Origin: Madurella fahalii | Lineage: Eukaryota > Ascomycota > Sordariomycetes > Sordariales | DNA: 64,000 bases | Assembly (NCBI GenBank): GCA_029876055.1 | Contig: CM056877.1 | Span: forward strand, 2,976,001-3,040,000 | Direction: 5' to 3' | Part shown: positions 1 through 9,862 of the stretch, piece by piece | Numbering within the stretch: the first letter of the stretch is position 1 | How the letters are laid out: every line of letters starts with the position of its first letter | The notes under the pieces: model-generated | The model's input: only the letters and a program-made list of their open reading frames with translations | What the model was told of the DNA's origin: nothing | Database searches by the model: none | Made by a program: the position numbers and the translations under genes

Positions 1-1
1 C

Positions 2-430
2 TTTGCATGCCACAGTCGCGCCTGGTCCTGTGTCACACTCGTTGTGGCCTGCATTGCTACTATTTCTGCCTGCACTGCCGGGCTACTAGCTTTGGTCATG
101 TATGGTATTAGTACCATCCACAGTATCTCGGTCTGGAACGGGGTCACGACCGACCTGGACACCTGGTGCTTTGCGGCTATCTGGATCAGTGTGGTCCTCG
201 CTATCACAGCTAATATATTCTGGCTTTTCACTAATTGTTGCTATGCCCACGGCCACAATTCCCGTGGGCATGGTACGTGCGGTGAAGGCGAGAAGTTTGT
301 TCCGTCTGGCTCATACCAACTCATCGGCGATAACGGCGGACACCCCCAACAAGTACAAAACCCAACGCTCGAGTCCTCCGTACGGTTTCGCAGGCAACGC
401 TCAGACGCTGCATCGCAACTAGAAGAATAA
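2..430 (+). CDS. Membrane protein, C-terminal fragment (5' end outside window)
   Basis: The frame is open from base 2 to the TAA ending at 430, so this is the 3' part of a gene that begins before the window. About 142 residues are visible. Two hydrophobic stretches stand out: one in the first ~45 residues (starting around SCVTLVVACIATIS) and one around AAIWISVVLAITANIFWLF. They are followed by a Cys/His patch and a hydrophilic tail rich in Gln, Arg and Ser. Two late transmembrane segments with a short cytosolic tail recall the SUR7/PalI-like four-span fungal proteins, but this is only a topology argument. A GTG at 44 is unlikely to be the start. Coding status is fairly likely; identity is uncertain. 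Confidence 0.5.
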   Translation, partial: FACHSRAWSCVTLVVACIATISACTAGLLALVMYGISTIHSISVWNGVTTDLDTWCFAAIWISVVLAITANIFWLFTNCCYAHGHNSRGHGTCGEGEKFVPSGSYQLIGDNGGHPQQVQNPTLESSVRFRRQRSDAASQLEE

Positions 431-953
431 GGGGCGGTGCTCTGCTGTTTTGTTGGTCTGCTCAGCGTGTCAGAGTAAAGTCAGAGGTTGATTGGCATCT
501 CTCATGTAATTAGTAGATAGGTTAGTCTCATCCTCTTGAGCTCAACTAAGAGGGTGTCGACCCTCCAACAAGTTAAAATCATCATCTCACTATTTATTCA
601 GTGCCCCTCATCCTACATAAAGCTTCTTTATGTATCACTAGGTAGCGATAAGAACTAATGGTCGGTGGTTGCCTGAGATTCTTCCACATGCGTGACTAGT
701 AGCACATGATAGGTTTCAAACCGACAACCTAAGATACATACTTAGATGGGCAATGGGCATGATCTGGGGCAATAAGGTTTCTCGTTACATGCAGCTATCC
801 CAGATGAGCAATAATACTGCAATTGACTTGAACTAGATATCACCGAAGCGTTCAGACCCACGGGCTGTTTGAATACTTATATGGGCCTGCAACTGAGACC
901 ACACTGCATGCTCGATTGGCGTATTCCCTGTTTCGAGTGGAAGGGCAATTAAA
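431..953. other. Intergenic spacer
   Basis: I see no coding frame. It separates two convergent genes, so it should hold two 3' ends. A perfect 6-bp hairpin (GAGGGT/ACCCTC, 4-nt loop) sits at 550-565. No terminator or repeat was recognised. Confidence 0.4.
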
Positions 954-3900
954 CTAGGATGGCAGTGAGACAAACTCAGCTCCGATATCGTCAAGGTGCC
1001 TGGACCTGCTGGAAACACCCTCCGGAAGCCCCTCAGTTTGTAGATCGTCATCCATTGAAAACTTCATCACCGTAAGCACCGTACCCCGGTCTGACACCGT
1101 TTGAACGGCGACAGTATCCGAATATACCCACCATCGGTTGCTGGTTGGTCGATGCTCCGGCGGTAGCCAGAGCACTCTGCCAGAATCCCTCATGATCCAT
1201 CGCCCGTCCTCAGAGATACTGTAACCAGTACGACGGAGATCACTCAATTTGGTAATGGGCCACGTCTTCAAGTCCGACGAGAAATCCAGTGCAAAGTTTC
1301 CAAAGTCCGTGACAAGATGTTGACCGGTCGCATCAAACGAGAACTTGCTCACAGAGTACGTTCTCAATTCGAGTCTTGCAAGACAGGTTGCAATTGAAGG
1401 GGCCGTATCCCAGAGCTCGATAGATTCAGTAGCCATAAAAGAAATCACGGCGAGCCACCTGCCGTTGGGTGAGAATGCAATGGAACTCCAATGATCAGAG
1501 CGAGGGATAGTCGTTGTGCAGGCGCCAGTGGCAACCTCGCAGACCTCGAGCTTGCAGAGATAATCATCTCCAGAGACCCGAGATCGGGCAAGCCTCCTAT
1601 CATCAGGAGAAAAGGCCACTCCGAGGACGCACGGTGTTAGCGTATGCAGCTTCTCGCCTGACTCCACGTCCCAGATAATAATACCAGGTTGTTGGTTGGT
1701 CCTGGCGCATGCAATCAGCCTGCTACTGCTTGAAAATATAAGAGACACATATTCCCGGACGATGCGGTTGGCCGTCGGCCTTGCTGTCTGATCGCCCGTC
1801 GCCGTATTCTCGGCGTCATCCTCGCCTTCGAAACCACCGTCAGTCCGAGTTGTTAGGATTCTTGTCCGATCGCCCGTCGCGGTATCCCTGAGGTCGATAA
1901 TGCCATTCTTTCGGGCTACTGCAAGTCGTCGGCTGTCATCCGAGATAGCCATATCCATGAAATCCTCGAATCCGACAATGACCTCGCCCGTCGCTGCTGC
2001 CCGAAGCTCGCCCCGGTGCCCATCCCAATTCGACACTAGGTACTCGCCATTCTTAGAGAAAGCTAGCGAGGCTGCGATGAGCCTTCCAGGCTTTTTAAAC
2101 CCTGGGCAGACAAGAAGCCTCATCGCGCTGGCTGTGTCCCAAATGCAAAGTTGCCCGTCTGCCGTATATGATGCAAGCCGAAGACCATCTAGTGAGAAGA
2201 CTATGTCCATAAGGCTGAGGTTCTCGTAGGGTTGATGGTTTACCGGCGTTATAGACCGGTCCGAAAACACGTCCCAGACCTTGATCACGCTATCACCTTC
2301 CGATGACGCCGCGATCTGTCCCAACATCGGCGAGAGAGCCATGGAACTGAAGCTCGTGCTGCCAGCTGGAATCTCGGCGACAAGTTGACCACTGGAAGTG
2401 TCCCACACTCCAACTACCATAGGGGCGCGGCTCCACATGCACGCGATCCGCTGACAACCAGGCAAGAGCCTTACTTTGTCTGGTGTCCCGATTTCGGTCG
2501 GATAACCTTTGAGTTCAGCCATCGCTGTACGCTGGCCGGTTGCTTTATCCCAGGCCGCAACCATTCCTTGGGACGTAGCAATTAACACAAGACCGTCGCT
2601 CCCACAAGCAAGCCCACCATCTAGTATTTCATCACGGTATCCCGTGAGATCGACGACACGAAGCGTCCACAAGCAGCGCCATTCCACAGGATCCCAAATC
2701 TTGATTACGGAATCATGAGAAGCCGAAGCAAAGACCTGACCGTTGGCCGAGAAAGCAAGACACCGGATCGGTAACTGGTGACCTTTCAATGTACGAAGTG
2801 TGTGCCCGCTCCGGCCGTCCAAAATGATAACATCGCCGCTTGAATGGGCCGTAGCGAGCAGTTTGTCATCGGGTGAAAACATCATCGGGCCGAATCCCCC
2901 GCATCTGACGGGCCTGCAGTCAACCATCCATGGTCGACCGCCGGTGTCTGTCAACTTCCAAAGTTTGATATTATCGGTTCCCAACGCGAGATACTGGCCA
3001 CCGTTCGAAAAGGCAACCTCGCTTTTCTGGGCGTACCAGGTTTTGTCGGGGGTGACATCCCAAAGCACGTCAGATCCGATATCCCAGAGCTTGACCTCGC
3101 CTCGTATGGACACCAAAGCGACTAGTTGATCGCTAGGCGAGAAGGCTATCGAGTCGATCCATTCACTGAAGCCAGCTTTTGTCAAGAGGCATTGTCTTGT
3201 AGCGATGTCCCACAACTTGACCGTTTTGTCTCCCGAAGCCGAGACCAGCATCTTGCCGTTGTGGGAGAAGCAAAGTGAGATGGCCGCTTCCGTATGACCG
3301 TCGAGCATCAACATATGCGAGTCCCAATCCTCCTTCACTACAGGCTTGAGCGGCATCCAGTCGGGCTCTTCCATGTGAAAAAGCTTCCGTACAAGACTTC
3401 GATGTGGGCTGAAAACCAGAGTTGCGTAGATTTGAAGAGGGGCATTTTCAATAGCCCATCGGCGAAACAGAATAAACCGATCTGCGTCGCGGATTAAAGC
3501 CGTAAGCTCCGGGCTCTCCTTTGTCTGTGATGGTACGTCAGCGGTTGCGTCAATAGCTGGGGCGGCTTACTAGTAAAATCTGTACTCACGAGAAGAGCGC
3601 TGATTTTCTCCAAGGCGAAGAGTCCTTCAGACACCTGTCTCAAAAGGCTCAGTGCCTCTAGCCAATAAAGGAATTTTGATTTGAGAAAGATGTGTAATGT
3701 CCCACAGTCTCCGAGCTCCCGGGCGATCTCTCGTTTGGAGTGCTCACCGGGAGTGCTACGGGCCCAGTGGAGAAGGTGGTCAGCCCAGTAGACGCACGAG
3801 TACCTCGCTGGAGCGAGCGGGTCTGGGTCGGGTGTCGTGACATCGTCGATGAGGACCCCCGGGTGGCGTAACTGATACATATCACGTCGTAAAATCCCTC

Positions 3901-6140
3901 CCAAGATCTCGAGTGATCGACGAAAGATGTCGTAGTGGAGGCTTTGTTCTCCCGACGGGAAGAGACCGGTTGCCGGGTCGCTCAGGTAGTCCTTGGCCGA
4001 ATGATGGATCAAAGAAACCTGATCATCCCGGATCGTGAGGAAGGAGCCGCACATGCCCACGATACCTCTTACTGTTTCGGTCGTCAAGTCAGTGGGCAGC
4101 GTTAGCAAACTCCATATCTCGGAGAGAGAGAGCGGCCGATATGCCAGGGCGGTGATAGAGAGTGTCTGTCGGCATGCTTCAATGCTCTTAACCCGGTCCA
4201 TCATGCGCTGGTACAGCTCGTGCAAGCCTGATGGCACTTCCTTGACCACAGCCAATGGATCCACCAAACTCTCCGGCCTGTCAAGCTCCTGAACGACGAG
4301 CGAGACCCAAAGAAACGTGCCGTTTGCCTTGTCGCGCAGAGCGTTGCGGACCTTCTCCTTTAGTTTGGGTCTGTGTTGGAGAGAGTGGACATGAGAGAGC
4401 TTCTCGTCAATAAACAGGTCGACAGCACCTGAGACCTGGCTGGCTATTTCCCGCAGCTCCAAACTAAGCCTCGCTTGATGGTTGATAGACCGCAACTTCA
4501 GTTCAATGTCGAACTCATTCCGGCTTGAGACTAGCCATTTTACGCGCGATGACGGGCTCGCCATGTGAACGAAGAAGTCCAAGAGGTTCGGCAAGTCGGC
4601 TGTGCATTCGTCCAGTCCATCCACGACCAGATATGCGGTGCCTAGGCCGGGGTCTTGCAGGATATCCCGAAGCAGCCCAGAGAGCGCGACCCAAGAATTC
4701 GGGCCCTCGAAGAGAGACTTGCCGGCGTGGTCGTACTTTTTTCGAACGTGTCCGAGAAGCGACGGTTGCTGCTCGACAAGGAGATATATGAGACCACGCA
4801 GCACGGCGGTTGCGCTGTTGATGCGAGAATCGGTGGCCTGGCAGAAAAACCACGAGATATGGGTATTATTCGTGTTACCGGCGACCACCCGTTGCAGCTC
4901 GTTGATGATGCCACAGAGCAGCATGGTCTTGCCTTTACCAGGATCACCCTTGACCCACAAGAGACGACTTTCGGAATCATCCCTCCATCGCTGGAATTGC
5001 GGATTCCTCAGAACCCAGCTGTATGAACCCGGAAGCAGCCCGCCCTTATCCTTTTCGATGCGCTTCTTATCATCTCGAGGATCGGTGGTCCGGAGATCTC
5101 TCAAGCACTGCTGGTCTTTCTCAGTCCTTTGTCCCGTAACCAGCCGATCCAGATTTGTGCTCGCTTGTAGGGCGATGTATTCCATAGAGCACTTTTGCAC
5201 GTGCGTCTCGGCATCTGAGATGTCCTTCATGTTACCATCCCAGTCGTCAAGCTTGACGAGGTCCCGGAGGAAAGCCAGGCCACGGTGTCGGTAGTAAGAG
5301 CAGACACTCTTGATCTGATAGGACAGGAGACTCTTGTAGAGGTGAATGATTTGCTTCCCCAGCTCATTTCTCACTTCAGCGAGTTCGTTTGCGTCTTTAT
5401 CGAGATTCTTTAGCAAGGGATTTGTCAGGCTCCAGTACCAATCCATCATCATGGTGACGCGGTCGATGCCTTTACGGTTGGTCTCGGTCTCCTTGATGGG
5501 GTTGACGAACATCTGGAAAAGTCAGTGTCAAAAGCACTCCCCGGCCGGCACATGTAGAGCACACCTCCAGGGCGACGCAGGTCGCTGCCCAGGGAAGGGA
5601 AGCCTGTGGAAGGGCTTGAACCGCAAAGCCTATGGTAGTCTTCGCCTGTAGCACCACATCCGTAACGGTATCTAGGCGTTGTTTCAACTCGGCCTCCCTG
5701 GAAATTCTGTCGAGACCGGCTTTGACGACCTGTTCCATCTGACGACGTCTCGAATCCGGGTCATTTTGAGCGATTGTATTTGGATTGTCGTCGGCGTGGT
5801 CGGGGGTAGCGCCGAGGTCGCGAGATAAGATCTTTTCGTAGGCCTCAACCAATTTCCTATCCTCCTTTTTCAGCTCATCATAAGCTTGGTCCCAGAACTG
5901 CTCTGCACGATTTGGTGGAGGAAACGCGTTGACAGAGGAGGTAAGGCGGGAAAGTGGGGGTGTCAGAACACCCGAAGTTGGTAAGGGAGCAGGTAGCAGC
6001 GTTTGCCTGGCTGTTGAGTCAGGTGGGGTAAGGGCAGGAGGCCGCGAGGGACTGTGTTGGGTGGCCGTTTCGCTTTGCTGCAGACTGCGGCCCCGGCGGA
6101 AACGCCCCTTTAACCGGGAGAAGGAGACCGACGGGGGCAT
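954..6140 (-). CDS. NWD-NACHT-WD40 NOD-like receptor (HET-E/NWD class)
   Basis: Predicted STAND NTPase of the fungal NLR class, which in Podospora and relatives acts in non-self recognition and regulated cell death. Exons 6140-5565, 5512-3590 and 3524-954 join in phase 0 at both introns (52 and 65 nt, GTGTGC...CCAG and GTGAGT...ACAG), giving 1689 residues. The first ~70 residues are basic and Pro/Ser-rich. An NWD N-terminal domain follows to about residue 310, with its consensus restored across intron 1 (CVALE|MFVNPIKE). The NACHT Walker A GDPGKGKT lies near 381-388 and Walker B YLVVDGLDEC near 485. The NACHT-WD linker is restored across intron 2 (DADRFILFRRWAIENAPLQ). From about residue 880 some 14 WD40 units can be counted; they are divergent, not near-identical. 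An alternative in-frame ATG lies at 6197. The effector partner is unknown. Confidence 0.87.
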
Positions 6141-6839
6141 GGTAGCTGCGGCACCGAAGTGGTGAAGGAGATAGCACCAGCAAAGTTGCGGTAGCAAAGA
6201 TGGAAAGACTCGTGCGCGCGATCGAGCCGAGGTTCGGAACAGTTGGGGGGTAAGCCCAATTTATTTGGGGCTTGCTCCGGGGGAGATCTCATTGGGCACA
6301 ATTCCAACTGCGGCCTCGCAGAGTCACAGCATGCCACGAGAGCCACATACGTCTCAGGTTGGCTCATTACAGCCGGCAACGGTGGCTTTCGGGTGTCGAG
6401 ACCAATGGACTTCTCGGTACTATATGTGCCATGGATGGCGGAACAGACACTTGGGCGTTGTTTTTTCGCTTTGGTTGTCCTAATTACATAAGCATTAATT
6501 AACAGGCGGGTGACAGAAGAAGAGGGCCGGGTTCCACGTCCGGGAAACTTAGAGTTTAACACTAGTCCCTGCTACTAGTGCTATTGTCCGTTCGTACGAC
6601 TACGCCAGAAGCCCGATCCTCTGACACCCAATCTTTTTATACATTCAAATTACAGTAACCCTCTCTTCATACACTTTCTCAGCAAGACTCCCGAGCTGCC
6701 GCCGGCGGACGCTCGACAGGTTGTGCCGGTTCCGTTCAAACCAGTCGCTTCACCAAATTGGCTGCGGAAGTCCTGTAGTTGTAGGACTGGTGGTCATACT
6801 TCATGGCCTACAATCTCAGTGTTGGCTAAAAATTGACAT
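6141..6839. other. Intergenic: upstream region of the NLR gene
   Basis: No gene is supported. This is the 5' flank of the minus-strand NLR and the 3' flank of the NLR relic. Short open frames on the plus strand lack family resemblance or codon bias. Confidence 0.4.
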
Positions 6840-7800
6840 ACTAGCAACCACTCCCCCTCCCCCCGATCCGCCAGCCCTAGTTCCCGCTACTTCGAAGCCA
6901 GGTTAGCCATGCTTGTCAGCGTGTCGGGATAATCAGCCCCCAGTTTCGTCTTGCAAGTCTCCATCACCCATACGTCCAGCTCCTCAGCCTCCTCCCACCG
7001 GCCCTAGTTCCAAAAATACAACGCCAGGTTGGCTACGCTAGTAAGCGTCGAGGGATTCTCTCACCCCAGAACTTCCTTCCGTAGTTCAACAGCCTTAATC
7101 TAGACACTTCTCAGCATTTTCCCACTAGCCTCGGTAATCGAAGAATAATACAACAGAGTCCAGAAGAGTCGCCGTCCCAGCCTTCCCCTCCCTTGAACCT
7201 GTGCCCCTTCTCAACAAGCTACTTCCGCTTTATAAACTATACGAGCCAGCGCATACCGATGCTATGATACTTCTCCTCTACCACAGAAGAAGAAGCCTTT
7301 AAAACCCCCCGAAGCCTCTGTGATCTGTACTTCTCCTCCCTCCCACTCTAACTGCTACTTGCTATAGCTGGATATAAACTGGAACTCTAACAGAATGGCG
7401 TGCCGGTCCAAGAGGCCCTTTAAGCGTAAGAAGCTCGCCTACGAAGATATTCTGCCGCTGGATCTAATTAAACGACAGAATCTACGTCTCTGTCGCTGCC
7501 GAGGTATCTCCAACTCTCGCTTGAATTATCCTAAAGTCCTTGCTTAGCAGATCCACGAGGTCTTAGTCGCTCCTGTCTAGTAGCTCAAGATACCTGTTGA
7601 TCGACAGGGACTTCTTCCGTCTAAGGGCAGTCGCCGAGACTAGTGTAAGTAGTAGCTTTAGCTGAGATGAAAGTATTGATAAGCCGTCGGGATCGATTTC
7701 GTCTTTCTTGCGCTTCTTCATAAGCAGCTCTCTTAACTCGCTGCTGTCCAATTTCTTACCTTTAATTAGCCATCCGCCCCTCCCCAGAGAAGGTATTCCG
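6840..7800 (-). pseudogene. Relic of an NB-ARC-TPR NOD-like receptor, RIP-like damage
   Basis: Read on the minus strand, the segment follows the order of a fungal NB-ARC-tetratricopeptide NLR. From about 7740 to 7390 comes the C-terminal NB-ARC/winged-helix part: SINRYLELLDRSD, stop, DLVDLLSKDF, then T-stop-ILSFN-stop-I where family members have TWxxSFxQI. Around 7290-7180 VVEEKYHSIGM leads to RK-stop-LVEKG, where RKWL is usual. TPR units follow: KAVELRKEVLG, SVANLALYFWN-stop-GRW (usually NQGRW) and ADYPDTLTSMANLA (usually ADHPDTLTSMANLA). At least eight stops and some frameshifts prevent translation. Most stops fall where the family has Gln (CAG) or Trp (TGG), and His appears as Tyr, which is the outcome of C-to-T change at CpA on either strand. 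Nothing upstream of the NB-ARC C-terminal part could be read. Confidence 0.78.
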
Positions 7801-8178
7801 CTTGCCCCGCAGTTGTGTGTGGGTATACGCACCTGCGACACAGTCAATGCGAACGTTGTAGTTTCCATGCGCCTTCTGCGCCTCTCCTGGAGGTCGTATG
7901 GGGTTGTCATCTATCACAAACGCGCATCTGTCGTGGATACATGCTAGGCGATGATGGCTAGTTTTAACGGAGCACCGGACACGGCGGGGTACAGCTAGAA
8001 GGGCGTTCACATTTCCCAATCGAAATGATGAACAGGTCTGGTTATTCAGAGCGGGGTATATTGATGGCTGAAAACAACAGACAGCGTCCTCTCTGATTGT
8101 TCCCCTGCTTTGCTCCTTTACTTCACCTCTACCAAATGGTTCTCCATACCCCCACTGCCTTCCACGCTCTCTCCTCAC
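7801..8178. other. Intergenic spacer
   Basis: No gene supported. It forms the 3' flank of the monooxygenase and may hide more decayed NLR sequence upstream of the recognisable NB-ARC part, but nothing could be aligned by eye. Confidence 0.35.
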
Positions 8179-9525
8179 TTACTCAACCCAATCATACTCC
8201 GGCAGCATCTCCTCCTCCATCTTCTTAAACGCCCCTGCCATAAACTGCTGTACCCACCCTAGCAGCCCCGACCAGCTCACAAACCACAGCACCCCGTTCC
8301 TCACCCTCACTCCCCACCGAGTCTGCGGCGCCAGCGCGGTGCCCAACAAATTCGGAATCTGCGTCAGCTCCTCCACCAGCGGCCGCATCACCTGCTCATA
8401 ACCGGCCAGCGCCCTCCTAAGATCCCCCCTGTGCCTCGCCACCTCCCCCGCGAGCACATACGCCCCCGCCAGCGCGAGACTCGTTCCTGTCCCGGTGGGG
8501 CCTGCGGCGTAGCCCGCGTCGCCGACTAGGACTACGCGGCGGGAGAGGTTGTACAAAGACGGGGGCCTGACCTGGACAATCTCGGTGGCGTAAAAATCGG
8601 GCGATGCGGCTAGCATCCCCGCTATGAGGGCCGGACATAACCAGCCTGCGGAGGAGAACTGCTCTGCAATGAGCGACTTCAGGGCGTCCTCTCCCTGCTG
8701 CTGAGCCTCCCGGAAGGATGCCATGAGATGCGCCGGTTGTTGGATGCCCATTATCGCTGCGCGCGTTACTCCCGGCGAGCGGTCCGGCCCGGCCATGATC
8801 AGGCGCCCTCCCGGCGCGCTGTACGCCTGGCCCAGAGTGGTGGAGTGGAGCTGGGAGAGCGGGAGGGACGGGTCCGGATCGCCACGGATCGAGAAGTAGG
8901 CGGCCCACCAGTTGATTGGGCGCATGTGTGCGCGGACGGGGCAGGCGAAGCCGAGGGCGCGGGTGCGCGAGGTGGAGCCATCACAGGCGACGACGAGGTC
9001 GAATTTGGTTGGAGGGAGAGTGTTGTTGATGAAGGTTACTGTCACGGGCCCGTTGTCGGTGATGTCGGTGTTGGGTTTGTTATCACTGGTGGGGGCGGGT
9101 GAGCGCGGCTCGATCGAGGCGACTTGCTCGCCAAAGATGTAACGGATATTCTCGTTGGTCCTAGTCAGGTCGACCAGGATCTCGGCGAGGTCGCCGCGGA
9201 GGATTTCGTACTCGGACACGAGCGACTGCTGGTCCGGGTTGCTGGTGGCTTCGATGGTCGCCACGGCGCGGCAGTGGCTGTCGACGAAGCGGATCCCCGT
9301 GATGGGTGTGGCTTTGGCCCGCACAGCGGCTTCCATGCCGGACATCTTGCGCATGACAGTCACGCCGACGGTGCGGATATCGATGGCTTGACCGCCGACG
9401 CGCAGCTGGGGGAAACGCTCGATGACGGTGACTTGTGCGCCCGCCTTGGCGAACCAGTAGGCTGCTGTCGGACCCGCGATGGAGGCGCCTACTACCAAGA
9501 CTCTGAGCTTTTGGTGATGTGACAT
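8179..9525 (-). CDS. FAD-dependent class A monooxygenase
   Basis: Single-exon, 448-residue flavoprotein hydroxylase. The N-terminal Rossmann dinucleotide fold (VVGASIAGPTAAYWFAKAG followed by VIER at the end of beta-2) binds the ADP part of FAD. The DG motif appears as VVACDGSTSRTR near residue 185 and the GD motif as VVLVGDAGYAAGPTGTGTSL near residue 335, which contacts the FAD ribityl. The length suits the UbiH/TetX-like group (pfam FAD_binding_3), which hydroxylates aromatic or polyketide substrates with NAD(P)H and oxygen. No signal peptide is seen; the last ~60 residues are hydrophobic-aromatic and may lie against a membrane. The start is the first ATG of the frame. A Zn2Cys6 regulator lies 337 bp upstream on the same strand. 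The substrate cannot be told from sequence. Confidence 0.88.
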   Translation of the reverse strand: MSHHQKLRVLVVGASIAGPTAAYWFAKAGAQVTVIERFPQLRVGGQAIDIRTVGVTVMRKMSGMEAAVRAKATPITGIRFVDSHCRAVATIEATSNPDQQSLVSEYEILRGDLAEILVDLTRTNENIRYIFGEQVASIEPRSPAPTSDNKPNTDITDNGPVTVTFINNTLPPTKFDLVVACDGSTSRTRALGFACPVRAHMRPINWWAAYFSIRGDPDPSLPLSQLHSTTLGQAYSAPGGRLIMAGPDRSPGVTRAAIMGIQQPAHLMASFREAQQQGEDALKSLIAEQFSSAGWLCPALIAGMLAASPDFYATEIVQVRPPSLYNLSRRVVLVGDAGYAAGPTGTGTSLALAGAYVLAGEVARHRGDLRRALAGYEQVMRPLVEELTQIPNLLGTALAPQTRWGVRVRNGVLWFVSWSGLLGWVQQFMAGAFKKMEEEMLPEYDWVE

Positions 9526-9862
9526 GGTGAAGATGGCGTACTCGGCTAGGAGAGGGAAACCTGGAAGACCTAGAAGGAGGCCGGCCGAAGATGAAGATGG
9601 GATTGGGACCCCTTTTAAGCCCTATTCAGCTCCCCATCAGCATATCCAGAGGAGCAGCCAGTAGAGGGCTCGAGCCACGTTTGCACGCCGCATGTCGGAC
9701 CGTGACTCGGGCATCCCGAGGCCCGAGCTGCTCGGGCGCTTCGACCGAGCTTCTGACCAATCACAGCTGGCAGGAGGTTCTACGGCCCAGGACTCTGGAT
9801 CATGCAACTTCCAGTCCACGACATCTGTCAGTCACCAGCAGGATTGAGACCTGAGGAATGTT
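9526..9862. promoter_or_regulatory. Upstream region of the monooxygenase gene
   Basis: A 337-bp spacer between the regulator's stop and the monooxygenase start. It must hold the monooxygenase promoter and the regulator's 3' end. CGG/CCG-type half sites of the kind bound by Zn2Cys6 proteins occur (for example GGCCGGCCG near 9581), but I cannot name a specific operator. Confidence 0.3.

Noticed and set aside
7395..7550. Short basic plus-strand frame (about 50 codons from MACRSKRPFKRKK)
   Set aside because: It overlaps the NLR relic in antisense, and the relic explains the sequence better.
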